This document shows, piece by piece, positions 55,585-63,505 of a DNA stretch of 64,000 bases (position 1 is the stretch's first letter; the number at the start of each line of letters is the position of its first letter). Under the pieces are notes generated by a model, which was not told the DNA's origin, did no database searches, and saw only the letters and a list, made by a program, of their open reading frames with translations. The stretch lies in NCBI GenBank assembly GCA_963838795.1, contig CAWISL010000006.1, forward strand, positions 20,271-84,270. The letters run 5' to 3'. Made by a program: the position numbers and the translations under genes. This DNA comes from JAIBJN01 sp963838795 (GTDB lineage Bacteria; Actinomycetota; Thermoleophilia; Gaiellales; Gaiellaceae).

Positions 55585-57585
55585 CTAGCGGGCCCGCGCC
55601 GGCCGCTTCGCCAGCGCGGCGTTGAGCTTCTTCGCGCGCGCGGCGACCTCGGTGCGAAGGTCCTCGGGCTCCAGCACCTCGGCGAAGCCTCGGTGGGAGA
55701 GGATCTCGCCGACGAACCAGTCGGTGCCGCCGACCCCGACTTCCTCGAGCGCGTACCCCTTCGCCAGCGGCAGCGCCCCCCGCTCGATGCGCCAGCGTGC
55801 GACCTCGGGGTCGAAGAGCACCTTGGCGACGCGGACGTCCCGCAGCTTGCGGGGCTCGAGGCCGGGACGAGGGTCGAAGGTCTGCTTCTGCAGCGTCGCC
55901 CGCCGCATGCGGTCTAAGCGGAAGCTCCGCTGCGCGTCGCGCGTGCGATCCCAGGAGTGGACGTACCACCAGGGCAGTTCGCGCTCGAGGGCGTGCGGCT
56001 CGATCAGGCGGACACTCGTCTCCTCGCCGACGGCCACGTACTCGATCTCGACGAGCCGCTGTTCACGGATCGCCTGCGAGAGCGTGCGGATCAGCTGCTC
56101 CTCCTCGGTGCCGGCCTCCGGCTCGGTCGGCTCGGGCATCGCGAACTCGCCGAAGGTCTCCTCGAGCTTCATGCGGACGCGCTCGAGCGGCGTCTGCGCC
56201 TCGGCGGCGATCATCGGGCCGACGAACTCGAGAGCGAGCCGGATGGCGCGCGCCTCGAGCGGCGTCAAGCGCGGCGGCCGCCGGAACGCGTCGCCAAAGA
56301 GCTCCTTGTCGACGCGCACCTCGTCGCCGTCGAGCGACGCGTAGACGGCGTAGCAGCCGCCGCCGAAGTTGACGAGGTTGAGGAGCTGCAGATGGTCGTC
56401 CAGCTGGTCGTACGGAATGTGAAAGCGCTCGACGAGCTCCTGCGCCGGGATGGTCGCGCGAGTCTCGTCGCCGCAGCGTGCAAGCAGGTGGGCGAGTAGG
56501 GCCTGGAGGACGCCGAAGCGCTCCGGGGCGAGCGGCCCGGCGGGGCGCTCCAGCTGCGCCGCTTCCGGCTGGGCTTTCGGACGCGGCGGCTTGGTGGGCT
56601 CGCGCTCGTGGCGCTCGAGGACACGGTCGAGCCCGGCTTGCACTTCGACCAGCAGCTCCGGCGGGGAGAGCGGACGCGCACGGCCCTCCTGGCGCAGAGC
56701 CCACCCGGCGAGCAGGTCGAGCCGCGAGTAGGGAGTCGTGAACGTGCCGTCAACGACCTCGCCGCGCTCGACCATGCGCTCCACCCACCAGGCGGTGTCG
56801 GCGTCGAGGTCGAGCTCGGCCTCGCCGACGGCCTCGCCGTACTGCCAGGGCTGACGGCCGCGGAAGTCGGACGGGTCGTACTCGGGCATGCGGAAGTCGC
56901 GCTCGCGACGCGTGGCGAAGCGAATGTCCCCGACGATGCGCGAGACGCGGAAGGTGCGCTCGTCCTGCTCGTCGAGGTCCCGCCCGATCAGGTACCAGGA
57001 GCCGGCCTCGGGCAGGAGCGCGTACGGGTTCACCGTGCGCTCACGCGTGCGGTTGCGCGAGATCGACCAGTACGTGAACTTGACGGTGCGCTGCTTGGAG
57101 ATGGCGCCCTCGAGCTTCGTCAGGCGGCCCGACATCTCGTCGGAGTAGTCCGGGTCGCGCACCTCGACGCGGAGCGCGCTCTCGGGCGCCGCCTCGAGCT
57201 GCGTCGGCCGGCCGAGCGCGAGGTTCTGGAGCGCGAGCCGCAGCGGCTCCGCATAGGCAAACTGGCCGTCGAGGAGGTGGAGCGCGATCTGCAGCGCCGC
57301 GAGCTCCTCGTCGTCGAGGTCGAGCTTGGGCAGGAAGTACTGCTCCGCGCGGAGCGTGTAGAGCTCCTCTCCGGTGAACTCGTCCCGCTGGGAGTGAAGG
57401 GGCACGCCGAGCGCGACCAGCTCGCTCCGATCGGAGTAGAAGCGGCGTGCGAACGCCTCGTCCGACATCTCCGAGTAGCCCTCGACCACCGACTTGATCT
57501 CGCGCGCCGTCAGAGGCCGCCGCTCCGCCATGAGGAAGGCCACGAGCGAGAGCTGCCTGATCAGCTTGTCGGTGTCGTGCGACAC
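55585..57585 (-). CDS. pafBC: Fused PafB-PafC WYL-domain transcription activator
   Basis: A 666-residue protein made of two similar halves. The first half has an N-terminal wHTH (KLIRQLSLVAFLMAERRPLT) and a WYL domain (about 180-260: KFTYWSISRNRTRERTVNPY, GSWYLIGRDLDEQDERTFRV). The second has a wHTH (about 370-430) and a WYL domain (about 540-620: VEIEYVAVGEETSVRLIEPH, PWWYVHSWDRTRDAQRSFRL). In mycobacteria PafB and PafC are separate and activate the RecA-independent DNA damage response. The start is GTG 57585. It is divergent from dinB, 20 bases apart. Confidence 0.92.
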   Translation of the reverse strand: MSHDTDKLIRQLSLVAFLMAERRPLTAREIKSVVEGYSEMSDEAFARRFYSDRSELVALGVPLHSQRDEFTGEELYTLRAEQYFLPKLDLDDEELAALQIALHLLDGQFAYAEPLRLALQNLALGRPTQLEAAPESALRVEVRDPDYSDEMSGRLTKLEGAISKQRTVKFTYWSISRNRTRERTVNPYALLPEAGSWYLIGRDLDEQDERTFRVSRIVGDIRFATRRERDFRMPEYDPSDFRGRQPWQYGEAVGEAELDLDADTAWWVERMVERGEVVDGTFTTPYSRLDLLAGWALRQEGRARPLSPPELLVEVQAGLDRVLERHEREPTKPPRPKAQPEAAQLERPAGPLAPERFGVLQALLAHLLARCGDETRATIPAQELVERFHIPYDQLDDHLQLLNLVNFGGGCYAVYASLDGDEVRVDKELFGDAFRRPPRLTPLEARAIRLALEFVGPMIAAEAQTPLERVRMKLEETFGEFAMPEPTEPEAGTEEEQLIRTLSQAIREQRLVEIEYVAVGEETSVRLIEPHALERELPWWYVHSWDRTRDAQRSFRLDRMRRATLQKQTFDPRPGLEPRKLRDVRVAKVLFDPEVARWRIERGALPLAKGYALEEVGVGGTDWFVGEILSHRGFAEVLEPEDLRTEVAARAKKLNAALAKRPARAR

Positions 57586-57597
57586 GGTTCCTATCCT
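57566..57597 (+). promoter_or_regulatory. Candidate PafBC-dependent promoter for dinB
   Basis: TTGTCGGTG (57566-57574) matches the mycobacterial PafBC-associated motif TTGTCRGTG exactly. The expected TAnnnT eight bases later reads CACGGT (57583-57588, one mismatch), and a perfect TATCCT lies at 57592-57597. It ends just before the dinB start at 57606 and overlaps the first codons of pafBC on the other strand. Confidence 0.4.
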
Positions 57598-57605
57598 TCC
57601 ATGCC

Positions 57606-58661
57606 GTGGTGATCGTCGCGCATCTCGACCTGGACGCGTTCTTCGCAGCCGTTGAAGAGCTCGAGCACCCCGAGCTCGCCGCACAGCCGCTCGTCGTCGG
57701 GGGAGACCCCCGCGGCCGGGGCGTGGTCGCGACCGCCAACTACCTCGCCCGCGCGTACGGTATCCGTTCCGCGATGAGCTGCGCCGAGGCGCTCAGGCGC
57801 TGCCCCCAGGTCGTGTTTCTGGCGCCTCGCCACCGGACGTACTCCGAGTACTCCCGGACGGTGTGGGCGGCGATCCGCGAGGTTGTCCCGACCGTCGAGC
57901 GGACCGGGTTGGACGAGGGGTACCTCGACGTCGGCGAGGTGGCTCCCGACTTCCGCCGGGCCCGCGTCGTCGCCGAGGCCGTCCAGGCCGCGGTCCGAGG
58001 CGCGACGAGCCTCTCGTGCTCGCTCGGGGTGGCGAGCTGCAAGGTGGTCGCCAAGGTCGCGAGCGACCGTAAGAAGCCGGGCGGGATCACCGTCGTGCCC
58101 GCCGGCCGCGAGGCAGCGTTCCTGGCGCCGTTTCCGGTGCGGCTCCTGCCCGGCGTCGGCCCGAGGGCGGAGGAGCGGCTGGCGGCGGGCGGCGTCGAGC
58201 TCGTCGGGCAGCTTGCGGCGCTCGGGGACGGCGAGCTCGCCCGCCTCCTCCCCGGGAGCGTCGGCCGGCTCCTGCGCGACCGCGCGCAGGGAATCGACCC
58301 GCGCCCCCTCGCGGAGCCGGTCGCCAACGTCTCGATCGGCCACGAGGAGACGTTCCCGCGAGACGTCACGGACCGCGAGCGGCTCCATGACGAGCTCCGG
58401 CGCATGGCGCTCCGCGTCGCCGCCCACCTGGCGGAGTCGGGCCAGGTCGCGCGAACGGTGACGACGAAGCTGCGCTATCCGGACTTCTCCATCCGCAGCC
58501 GCTCGGCCACGCTGGCGGCCGGGCTCTCCGACGGCGAGCGCATCGGCCAGCTCGCGTGCGACCTCCTCGACCGCGCGCTGGCGGACCGGCCGGGGGCGCT
58601 CCGCCTCGTAGGCGTCACGGTCTCGAAGATCGAGGACTTCGAGCAGCTGGCCCTGAGCTAG
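57606..58661 (+). CDS. dinB: DNA polymerase IV (Y-family translesion polymerase)
   Basis: A 351-residue translesion polymerase. Palm motifs VAHLDLDAFFAAVEEL and GLDEGYLDVGEVA carry the catalytic carboxylates; SLSCSLGVASCKVVAKVASD, the HhH region LPGVGPRAEERL and the little-finger domain (GHEETFPRDVTDRERLHDEL, VTTKLRYPDFSIRSRS) follow. There is no C-terminal clamp-binding extension, so it is near minimal length. GTG 57606 starts right at the conserved N-terminus. It is divergent from pafBC. Confidence 0.96.
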   Translation: MVIVAHLDLDAFFAAVEELEHPELAAQPLVVGGDPRGRGVVATANYLARAYGIRSAMSCAEALRRCPQVVFLAPRHRTYSEYSRTVWAAIREVVPTVERTGLDEGYLDVGEVAPDFRRARVVAEAVQAAVRGATSLSCSLGVASCKVVAKVASDRKKPGGITVVPAGREAAFLAPFPVRLLPGVGPRAEERLAAGGVELVGQLAALGDGELARLLPGSVGRLLRDRAQGIDPRPLAEPVANVSIGHEETFPRDVTDRERLHDELRRMALRVAAHLAESGQVARTVTTKLRYPDFSIRSRSATLAAGLSDGERIGQLACDLLDRALADRPGALRLVGVTVSKIEDFEQLALS

Positions 58662-59443
58662 TCGATCAGCGCGTCCAGCCCGCGTGTAAGGCCGACGCGG
58701 CTTTGAACGGAGCGGATCGCGAGCAGCGTGCCGCCGACGTACGGTGCCGGGCTCTCGCCCGGGTCGTGGCGAAGAGTCAGGCGCTCGCCCGCCGCGGCGA
58801 ACACGATCTCCGTCGAGACGACGAAGCTGGGCAGCCGCACCGAGTGGACCTGCGTGCCGGCCACGGTCGCGCCCCGCGCCTCGACCGGACCCAGCAGGCT
58901 GTCCAGCGGCCGGGCGAGCGTCGCGCCTCCGGGCTCGCCGAGCCGCTCGGCCAGTTCGCGCGACGTGCCGCTCGGGACGTCCGGCTTCCCGGCGCTCGCG
59001 TAGTCGATGATCTCCCAGGCAGAGACATGGCGGGCGATCTCGGCTGCGCTCCGGGAGAGGAGCGCCGCCAGGAGCGAGAAGTTGCCGGCGGCGATGACGC
59101 CGACCCCGGCGTCGCGGGCGCGCCGGTCGATCTCCTCGAAGTCATCCGCCGTGAGCCCGCTCGAGCCGACTACGGCCGCGGCGCCCCCGGCGACGGCCGC
59201 GAGAACGTTCCCTTTGACCGCCGCCGCGTCGGTGTAGTCGACGACGACGTCCGCGCCGGCGCCCTCGAGCGCCGCGGCGACCGAGCCGAAGACAGGCGCG
59301 CCGAGCTCCGCGAGGGTCGTGCCGGCGGCGGAGCGCGAGACACCCGAAACGAGCTCGAGATCGTCGGCGCCGGAGATCGCCGCGGCGATCGGGCGGCCGG
59401 TCCAGCCGGTTATGCCGGCGACGCAGACGCGGATCATGCGCAC
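58658..59443 (-). CDS. dapB: 4-hydroxy-tetrahydrodipicolinate reductase with altered active-site motif
   Basis: A 261-residue DapB-type reductase of lysine/diaminopimelate synthesis. The NAD(P) motif VAGITGWTGRPIAAAI, VVDYTDAAAVKGNVLAAV, AGNFSLLAALLSRSAAEIA and GKPDVPSGTSRELAERL are recognisable. In typical DapB the catalytic stretch reads E-x-HH-x3-K-x-D-x-PSGT; here it is EIIDYASAGKPDVPSGT, so the HH pair is missing while Lys is kept. It may be a lineage-specific DapB or a related reductase. The stop overlaps the convergent dinB by 4 bases. Confidence 0.8.
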   Translation of the reverse strand: MRMIRVCVAGITGWTGRPIAAAISGADDLELVSGVSRSAAGTTLAELGAPVFGSVAAALEGAGADVVVDYTDAAAVKGNVLAAVAGGAAAVVGSSGLTADDFEEIDRRARDAGVGVIAAGNFSLLAALLSRSAAEIARHVSAWEIIDYASAGKPDVPSGTSRELAERLGEPGGATLARPLDSLLGPVEARGATVAGTQVHSVRLPSFVVSTEIVFAAAGERLTLRHDPGESPAPYVGGTLLAIRSVQSRVGLTRGLDALID

Positions 59444-59619
59444 GAGCCTAGCGCGGGGCGACGATGCCTCGGATGACGTGCAAGGAGGCGCTCGCGCGCC
59501 ACCGCCCAGACACTCGGGAGCTGGCCGGACGTCACCTCGAGCCGAGGGGCACGCGGTCTAGCGTCAACCGGGCACGATCCGATGATACGACGCCTGCGTC
59601 GGCGCCGCCAGGCGCGCTC

Positions 59620-60072
59620 CTAGGCGGCTGCGGGGCGCGCTTCGAGGTGCTGGTGCGACGGGCAGTACTCGCGCTCGGGGAGGGGCGTGCGCTGGCACGG
59701 CTTCCCCTTGCGCGTGGTCGCCCGACAGCGAGCGATGCCGCCGTCGAACGCGCCGGCCTCGATCTGGGCCTCGATGTACTCCACCGCGGCGCCGATCCCC
59801 TCGGTCACAGCCCAGGCCACCTGCGCCTGGTACGTGATCGGGAAGTAGCGGCGAATGTCCTGGAAGAGGGTGCGGTCGGGGTGCGCGAAGTAGCGCGGAT
59901 CCTTGGCGAGCCGCTCGACGCACTCCTCGCACGCGGCCAGGACCTCCCGGCGGTACTCGAGCTGCTTCTCGGGCTCCGCCCACGGGTCGATGAGATCCTT
60001 GATCGACCGATAGATCGCCCTGGAGTACTGATACATGCGAGTGAGAATCCTCTCGTGCGCTTGCTCACTCAC
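59620..60072 (-). CDS. Hypothetical protein with C-terminal Cys/His zinc-like motif
   Basis: A 150-residue protein: a helical N-terminal part (RILTRMYQYSRAIYRSIKDL, REVLAACEECVERLAKDPRY) and a C-terminal motif CRATTRKGKPCQRTPLPERE followed by YCPSHQ. The C-x9-C...C-x2-H pattern recalls small zinc-binding DUF5763-like domains. Its role is unknown. The 176 bases downstream (59444-59619) have no supported gene; upstream, 60073-60213 is a relatively A+T-rich non-coding stretch with TTAAC-N5-GTTAA at 60113-60127. Confidence 0.65.
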   Translation of the reverse strand: MSEQAHERILTRMYQYSRAIYRSIKDLIDPWAEPEKQLEYRREVLAACEECVERLAKDPRYFAHPDRTLFQDIRRYFPITYQAQVAWAVTEGIGAAVEYIEAQIEAGAFDGGIARCRATTRKGKPCQRTPLPEREYCPSHQHLEARPAAA

Positions 60073-60213
60073 ACGCTATCCCTTGCCGACGTGAAATGCC
60101 TGCAAATCATCATTAACATCGGGTTAAGGAACGCCCCCAAACCGCTCCGTCGGGCAGTCTAACACGGCCTGCGCGGCTGTTACAAAGTCGGGCCCGTGGC
60201 GCCCGTTTCAAGC

Positions 60214-61002
60214 CTAGTCGGCAACGCGCCGGACGTACGCGGTTGGGAAGCCCTTGCTCCGGGCGTTCGGGAGCGCGCCCTCGGCCTGCGTCTCGCTCGT
60301 GTAGACGCCGCTAAACGTGACGTAGTAGCCCGGGTTCAGGCTGTCGTAGTCGGAGGAGTTCAGGACGCCGACCTGTCGGAGGCCCGCGTTGATCGCCTGT
60401 TGCGCGGCCGACTCCGCGGGGCCGCGCCCCTCGCTGATCGGGGTCGAGCGCAGGATCACAGTCCACCCGTCCGTCCCGGCCGGCCAGGAGATGATCGTGT
60501 TCGCCGTGGTCGTCGTGCCCTGCGTGCTCGTCGTCGGCTGGGTCGACGTCGTGGGCTGGGTCGACGTCGTCGGCAGCGTCGTCGTGGTGGGGAGGGTGAG
60601 GGTCGACGGCGTAGTGAGCGTATCCGTCGTCGGGATCACCGGGACGGTGTCGGTCGTCGACGCCGGGCTCGAAACGCCCGGCGCGGCATCCGGCTCGTCG
60701 TCGGTGGCCGCCAGGGCCACGATCGCACCCGCCGCCAGGGCCACCAGGAGGAGAGCTCCGAGAGCCGTCCAGAGCCAGATCGGCGACTCTCGCGACCAGA
60801 CGATCGTGCGTGTGTAGCGCTGACGCGGGAGGGGAACGAGGCGTAGCCCGCATTCGAGGCAGTACTCCTGCAGCGGGTCGTGCGGTGCGCCGCAGCGCGG
60901 GCAGTTGCGCTCCCCGTACTGCGGCTGCTGCCGGCCTTCGCCTTCGTCTGCGGGATCGGGCTGTCTGCCCGCGGGCGGCGGATCGTGAGGAGGGGCGCTC
61001 AC
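60214..61002 (-). CDS. Zinc-ribbon, single-TM, Thr-rich-linker SPOR-like protein
   Basis: A 262-residue protein: N-terminal zinc ribbon (NCPRCGAPHDPLQEYCLECG), one TM (SPIWLWTALGALLLVALAAG), a low-complexity Thr/Pro/Ser linker (repeats of TTSTQP), and a C-terminal SPOR-like domain (GWTVILRSTPISEGRGPAES, AGLRQVGVLNSSDYDSLNPG, YYVTFSGVYTSETQAEGALP). SPOR domains bind denuded septal peptidoglycan. GTG 61002 overlaps the upstream stop (GTGA), so the two zinc-ribbon genes are coupled. Confidence 0.82.
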   Translation of the reverse strand: MSAPPHDPPPAGRQPDPADEGEGRQQPQYGERNCPRCGAPHDPLQEYCLECGLRLVPLPRQRYTRTIVWSRESPIWLWTALGALLLVALAAGAIVALAATDDEPDAAPGVSSPASTTDTVPVIPTTDTLTTPSTLTLPTTTTLPTTSTQPTTSTQPTTSTQGTTTTANTIISWPAGTDGWTVILRSTPISEGRGPAESAAQQAINAGLRQVGVLNSSDYDSLNPGYYVTFSGVYTSETQAEGALPNARSKGFPTAYVRRVAD

Positions 61003-61571
61003 AGCCGGCCCTGGAGCTCGTCGTCCGGCGGCGGCCGCACCATCGTCTCCTCGACGGGCTCCGGCGCGGGATCGTAGTCCTCGGCGGCAGCTGGGTTCCC
61101 GCAGAACGAGCAGAAATTGACCCCGGCGGGAAGCGGCTGGCCGCAGTGGATGCAGGTGAGTACCGGTGGGGTCGTGGGAGCCGCCCGGCCGCAGTGCCCG
61201 CAGAAGTGGACGCCCGGAACGAGCGGCCCTCCGCACACGCAGTAGGTGGCGTTCGGGAAGCTCCGAACGGTCGCTTCGGCGACCAGAAGGGAGTCGACCT
61301 CGTGCATCCGCTGCTCGAGCGCCAGAACCTCGTGCGCGCGCGACACGAGGAGGTCGGGGTTCCAGCGGTCGCGGCGCACCATCTCGACGGTGAGGCCGCC
61401 GACGTCCCGCATCTCGATCTCGCGCTGCTCGGTGAGCGCGCGGCGCTCGCGCTGGAGCCGGGCGGGATCAGGCTCGGGCGGCGGTACCGTCGTCTCGACA
61501 ACCTCCACGACCTCGACCACTTCCGCTCCGGGGTCGGGTGGTCGGGCCTGGCGGGAGGAGTCGTCGTTCAT
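60999..61571 (-). CDS. Multi zinc-ribbon protein
   Basis: About 190 residues (ATG 61571; ATG 61583 also possible). An acidic N-terminus precedes a helical segment (RLQRERRALTEQREIEMRDV), then zinc ribbons: CVCGGPLVPGVHFCGHCG and CIHCGQPLPAGVNFCSFCG, and an acidic tail. No membrane segment. It is probably a partner or adaptor of the following SPOR-like zinc-ribbon membrane protein, with which it overlaps by 4 bases. Confidence 0.75.
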   Translation of the reverse strand: MNDDSSRQARPPDPGAEVVEVVEVVETTVPPPEPDPARLQRERRALTEQREIEMRDVGGLTVEMVRRDRWNPDLLVSRAHEVLALEQRMHEVDSLLVAEATVRSFPNATYCVCGGPLVPGVHFCGHCGRAAPTTPPVLTCIHCGQPLPAGVNFCSFCGNPAAAEDYDPAPEPVEETMVRPPPDDELQGRL

Positions 61572-61641
61572 GCGTCCAGGCATCGCAGACAGCCGTCGAG
61601 TCTAACGGACGCCCTGGACCGCCAACCCTCGTCCAGACCGG

Positions 61642-63072
61642 TCAGCGGGCGATCACGACGAGCCGCTCCTCGGTCATCTCGCGCACCGAGTAGTGCGGCC
61701 CCTCCTTTGTGTTCCCGGACGCCTTCACGCCGCCGTACGGCATCTGGTCGGCCCGGAAGGTCGGCGCCTCGTTGACCAGCACGCCGCCGAACTCGAGCGC
61801 CGACCCGGCCGCCATGGCCGTCTCGAGGCTCCGCGTGAAGATCCCGGCCTGCAATCCGTACTCGGTGCCGTTGGCTAGGTCGAAGGCCTCCTCCAGCGAG
61901 TCGTAGGGCGTGACGGTGCAAAGAGGGCCGAAGACCTCGAGGCACGAGACCTTCATCTCGGCGCTGACGTCGCCGAGCACCGTCGGCGCGATCAAGCCCT
62001 CCTCGGTGGTCTCGCCGCCCGCGAGCACGGCGGCGCCCTGGGTCTTCGCCTCGTCGATCCACTCGAGGACTCGCTCCTTCGCGTCGGCATCGATCACGGG
62101 GCCGACGTCCGTCGCATCGTCGGCAGGGTCGCCGACTCGCAGCGCCCCGACCTTCGGGAGGAAGCCGGCGAGGAACTCGTCATAGGCCGCGCGCGCCACG
62201 TAGACGCGCTGGATGGAGATGCAGCTCTGGCCGGCGAAGGAGAACGCGTTCGCAGCTGCCTTCGTCGCTGCCTCCTCGATGTCGGCGTCCGCCTCCACGA
62301 TCAGGGGCGTGGCGTTCCCGAGCTCGAGCAGGACCTTCTTGCGGGCCGCGCGCTCGCGCAGCGTCCAGCCCACCTCTGCGGAGCCGGTGAAGCTGATCAG
62401 GCGGACGCGCTCGTCCTCGACCAGCACTCCGCCGATCTCCGACGCCTGGCCGACGAGGACGTTCAGCCAGCCGGGGAGGAGCCCTGCCTCGGCCTCCAGC
62501 TCGGCGAGCAGGAGCGCCGAGAGCGGCGTCTGGCTCGCCGGCTTCAAAACCACGGCGCAACCGGCCGCGAGCGCGGGCGCGACCTTGTGGGCGACGAGGT
62601 TGAAGGGGAAGTTGAAGGGGGAGATCGCCCCGACCACGCCGATCGGAAGCCGGGTGGTGTACGCGACCTTGCCCACGCCGGCGGGGCTCGCGTCCATGGG
62701 GACGACGTCACCGGCGAGCGTCCGGGCCTCGGCCGCGGCGGTGCGGAAGGTCGAGACGGCCCGCTCGGCCTCGACGCGGGCGGTCTTGATCGGCTTGCCG
62801 GCCTCGTCGCAGATCGTCCGCGCGATCTCCTCCTGGCGCTCGGCGACCAGGTCGGCGGTGCGATCGAGGATCTCTGCGCGCGCGTGCGCCGGCAGGGGTA
62901 CGGCCATCGCTCGCGCTGCGGCGTCGACGGCGCGCTGCGTCTCGCTCGCCCCGGCCCGGGCCACCCGCCCGACGACGTCTCCGGAGTAGGGGGAGCGCAC
63001 CTCGTGCCACTCGCCGGTCTCGACCCACTCGCCGTCCAGGAGGAGCTTTCGCTCGCGGGCCGTGACCGCCAT
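61642..63072 (-). CDS. NAD(P)-dependent aldehyde dehydrogenase
   Basis: A 476-residue ALDH-superfamily enzyme: KLLLDGEWVETGEWHEVRSP, ISPFNFPFNLVAHKVAPALA, FTGSAEVGWTLRERA, VLLELGNATPLIVEADADIE with the general-base Glu, FAGQSCISIQRVYV with catalytic Cys, and SCLEVFGPLCTV. The substrate cannot be told by eye; succinate-semialdehyde, lactaldehyde or glyceraldehyde-3-phosphate (GapN-like) groups are possible. ATG 63072 fits MAVTARERKLLLDG. Confidence 0.93.
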   Translation of the reverse strand: MAVTARERKLLLDGEWVETGEWHEVRSPYSGDVVGRVARAGASETQRAVDAAARAMAVPLPAHARAEILDRTADLVAERQEEIARTICDEAGKPIKTARVEAERAVSTFRTAAAEARTLAGDVVPMDASPAGVGKVAYTTRLPIGVVGAISPFNFPFNLVAHKVAPALAAGCAVVLKPASQTPLSALLLAELEAEAGLLPGWLNVLVGQASEIGGVLVEDERVRLISFTGSAEVGWTLRERAARKKVLLELGNATPLIVEADADIEEAATKAAANAFSFAGQSCISIQRVYVARAAYDEFLAGFLPKVGALRVGDPADDATDVGPVIDADAKERVLEWIDEAKTQGAAVLAGGETTEEGLIAPTVLGDVSAEMKVSCLEVFGPLCTVTPYDSLEEAFDLANGTEYGLQAGIFTRSLETAMAAGSALEFGGVLVNEAPTFRADQMPYGGVKASGNTKEGPHYSVREMTEERLVVIAR

Positions 63073-63112
63073 GGCGCTATTCAAGCACGCCGTCAGGCAC
63101 TCTGTCGGAGCC

Positions 63113-63505
63113 GTGATCCGCCTAATCCCTGTGCTCGTGCTCTTCCTCGCGGCCTGCGGCGGCGACGATCGCGAAGTACCGCCCGAGATCCGCGAGACGC
63201 ACTCCACCCTTGGTGGGGTCGCGATCTCCGACACCGGTGCGACGTTCGAGCTCGCCCCGGGCGCGCACACGAGCCTGAGGCTCTCGAGCGACTACCGCTG
63301 GTCCAAACCGGTCGTCGAGGGCCGCGCGGTCAAGCTGAGCCGGGTCGACTACTTCCAGGACCCGGGCTTCTCGGAGTGGATCGTCTGGGGGGTGCGGCTC
63401 GGCACGTCGACGATCTCGTCGCTCGGGACGCCGGCCTGCGCCGGCCAAGACGGCTGTCCCGACGAGCCGAGCCGGTTTCAGGTCGAAATCACGGTCGCTG
63501 GATGA
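63113..63505 (+). CDS. Small lipoprotein
   Basis: About 130 residues from GTG 63113 (MIRLIPVLVLFLAACGGDDR) with a lipobox LAAC, so it is probably lipidated. The mature part is beta-rich (THSTLGGVAISDTGATFELA, TSLRLSSDYRWSKPVV, SEWIVWGVRLGTSTISS) with a Cys pair near the end (PACAGQDGCPDE). It is not assigned to a family. ATG 63071 would overlap the divergent ALDH start. It overlaps the next gene by 4 bases (ATGA). Confidence 0.75.
   Translation: MIRLIPVLVLFLAACGGDDREVPPEIRETHSTLGGVAISDTGATFELAPGAHTSLRLSSDYRWSKPVVEGRAVKLSRVDYFQDPGFSEWIVWGVRLGTSTISSLGTPACAGQDGCPDEPSRFQVEITVAG

Noticed and set aside
60530..60610. Short tandem repeats resembling a microsatellite or CRISPR-like pattern
   Set aside because: They encode the Thr/Ser/Pro-rich linker (TTSTQP units) of the SPOR-like protein; there are no spacers.
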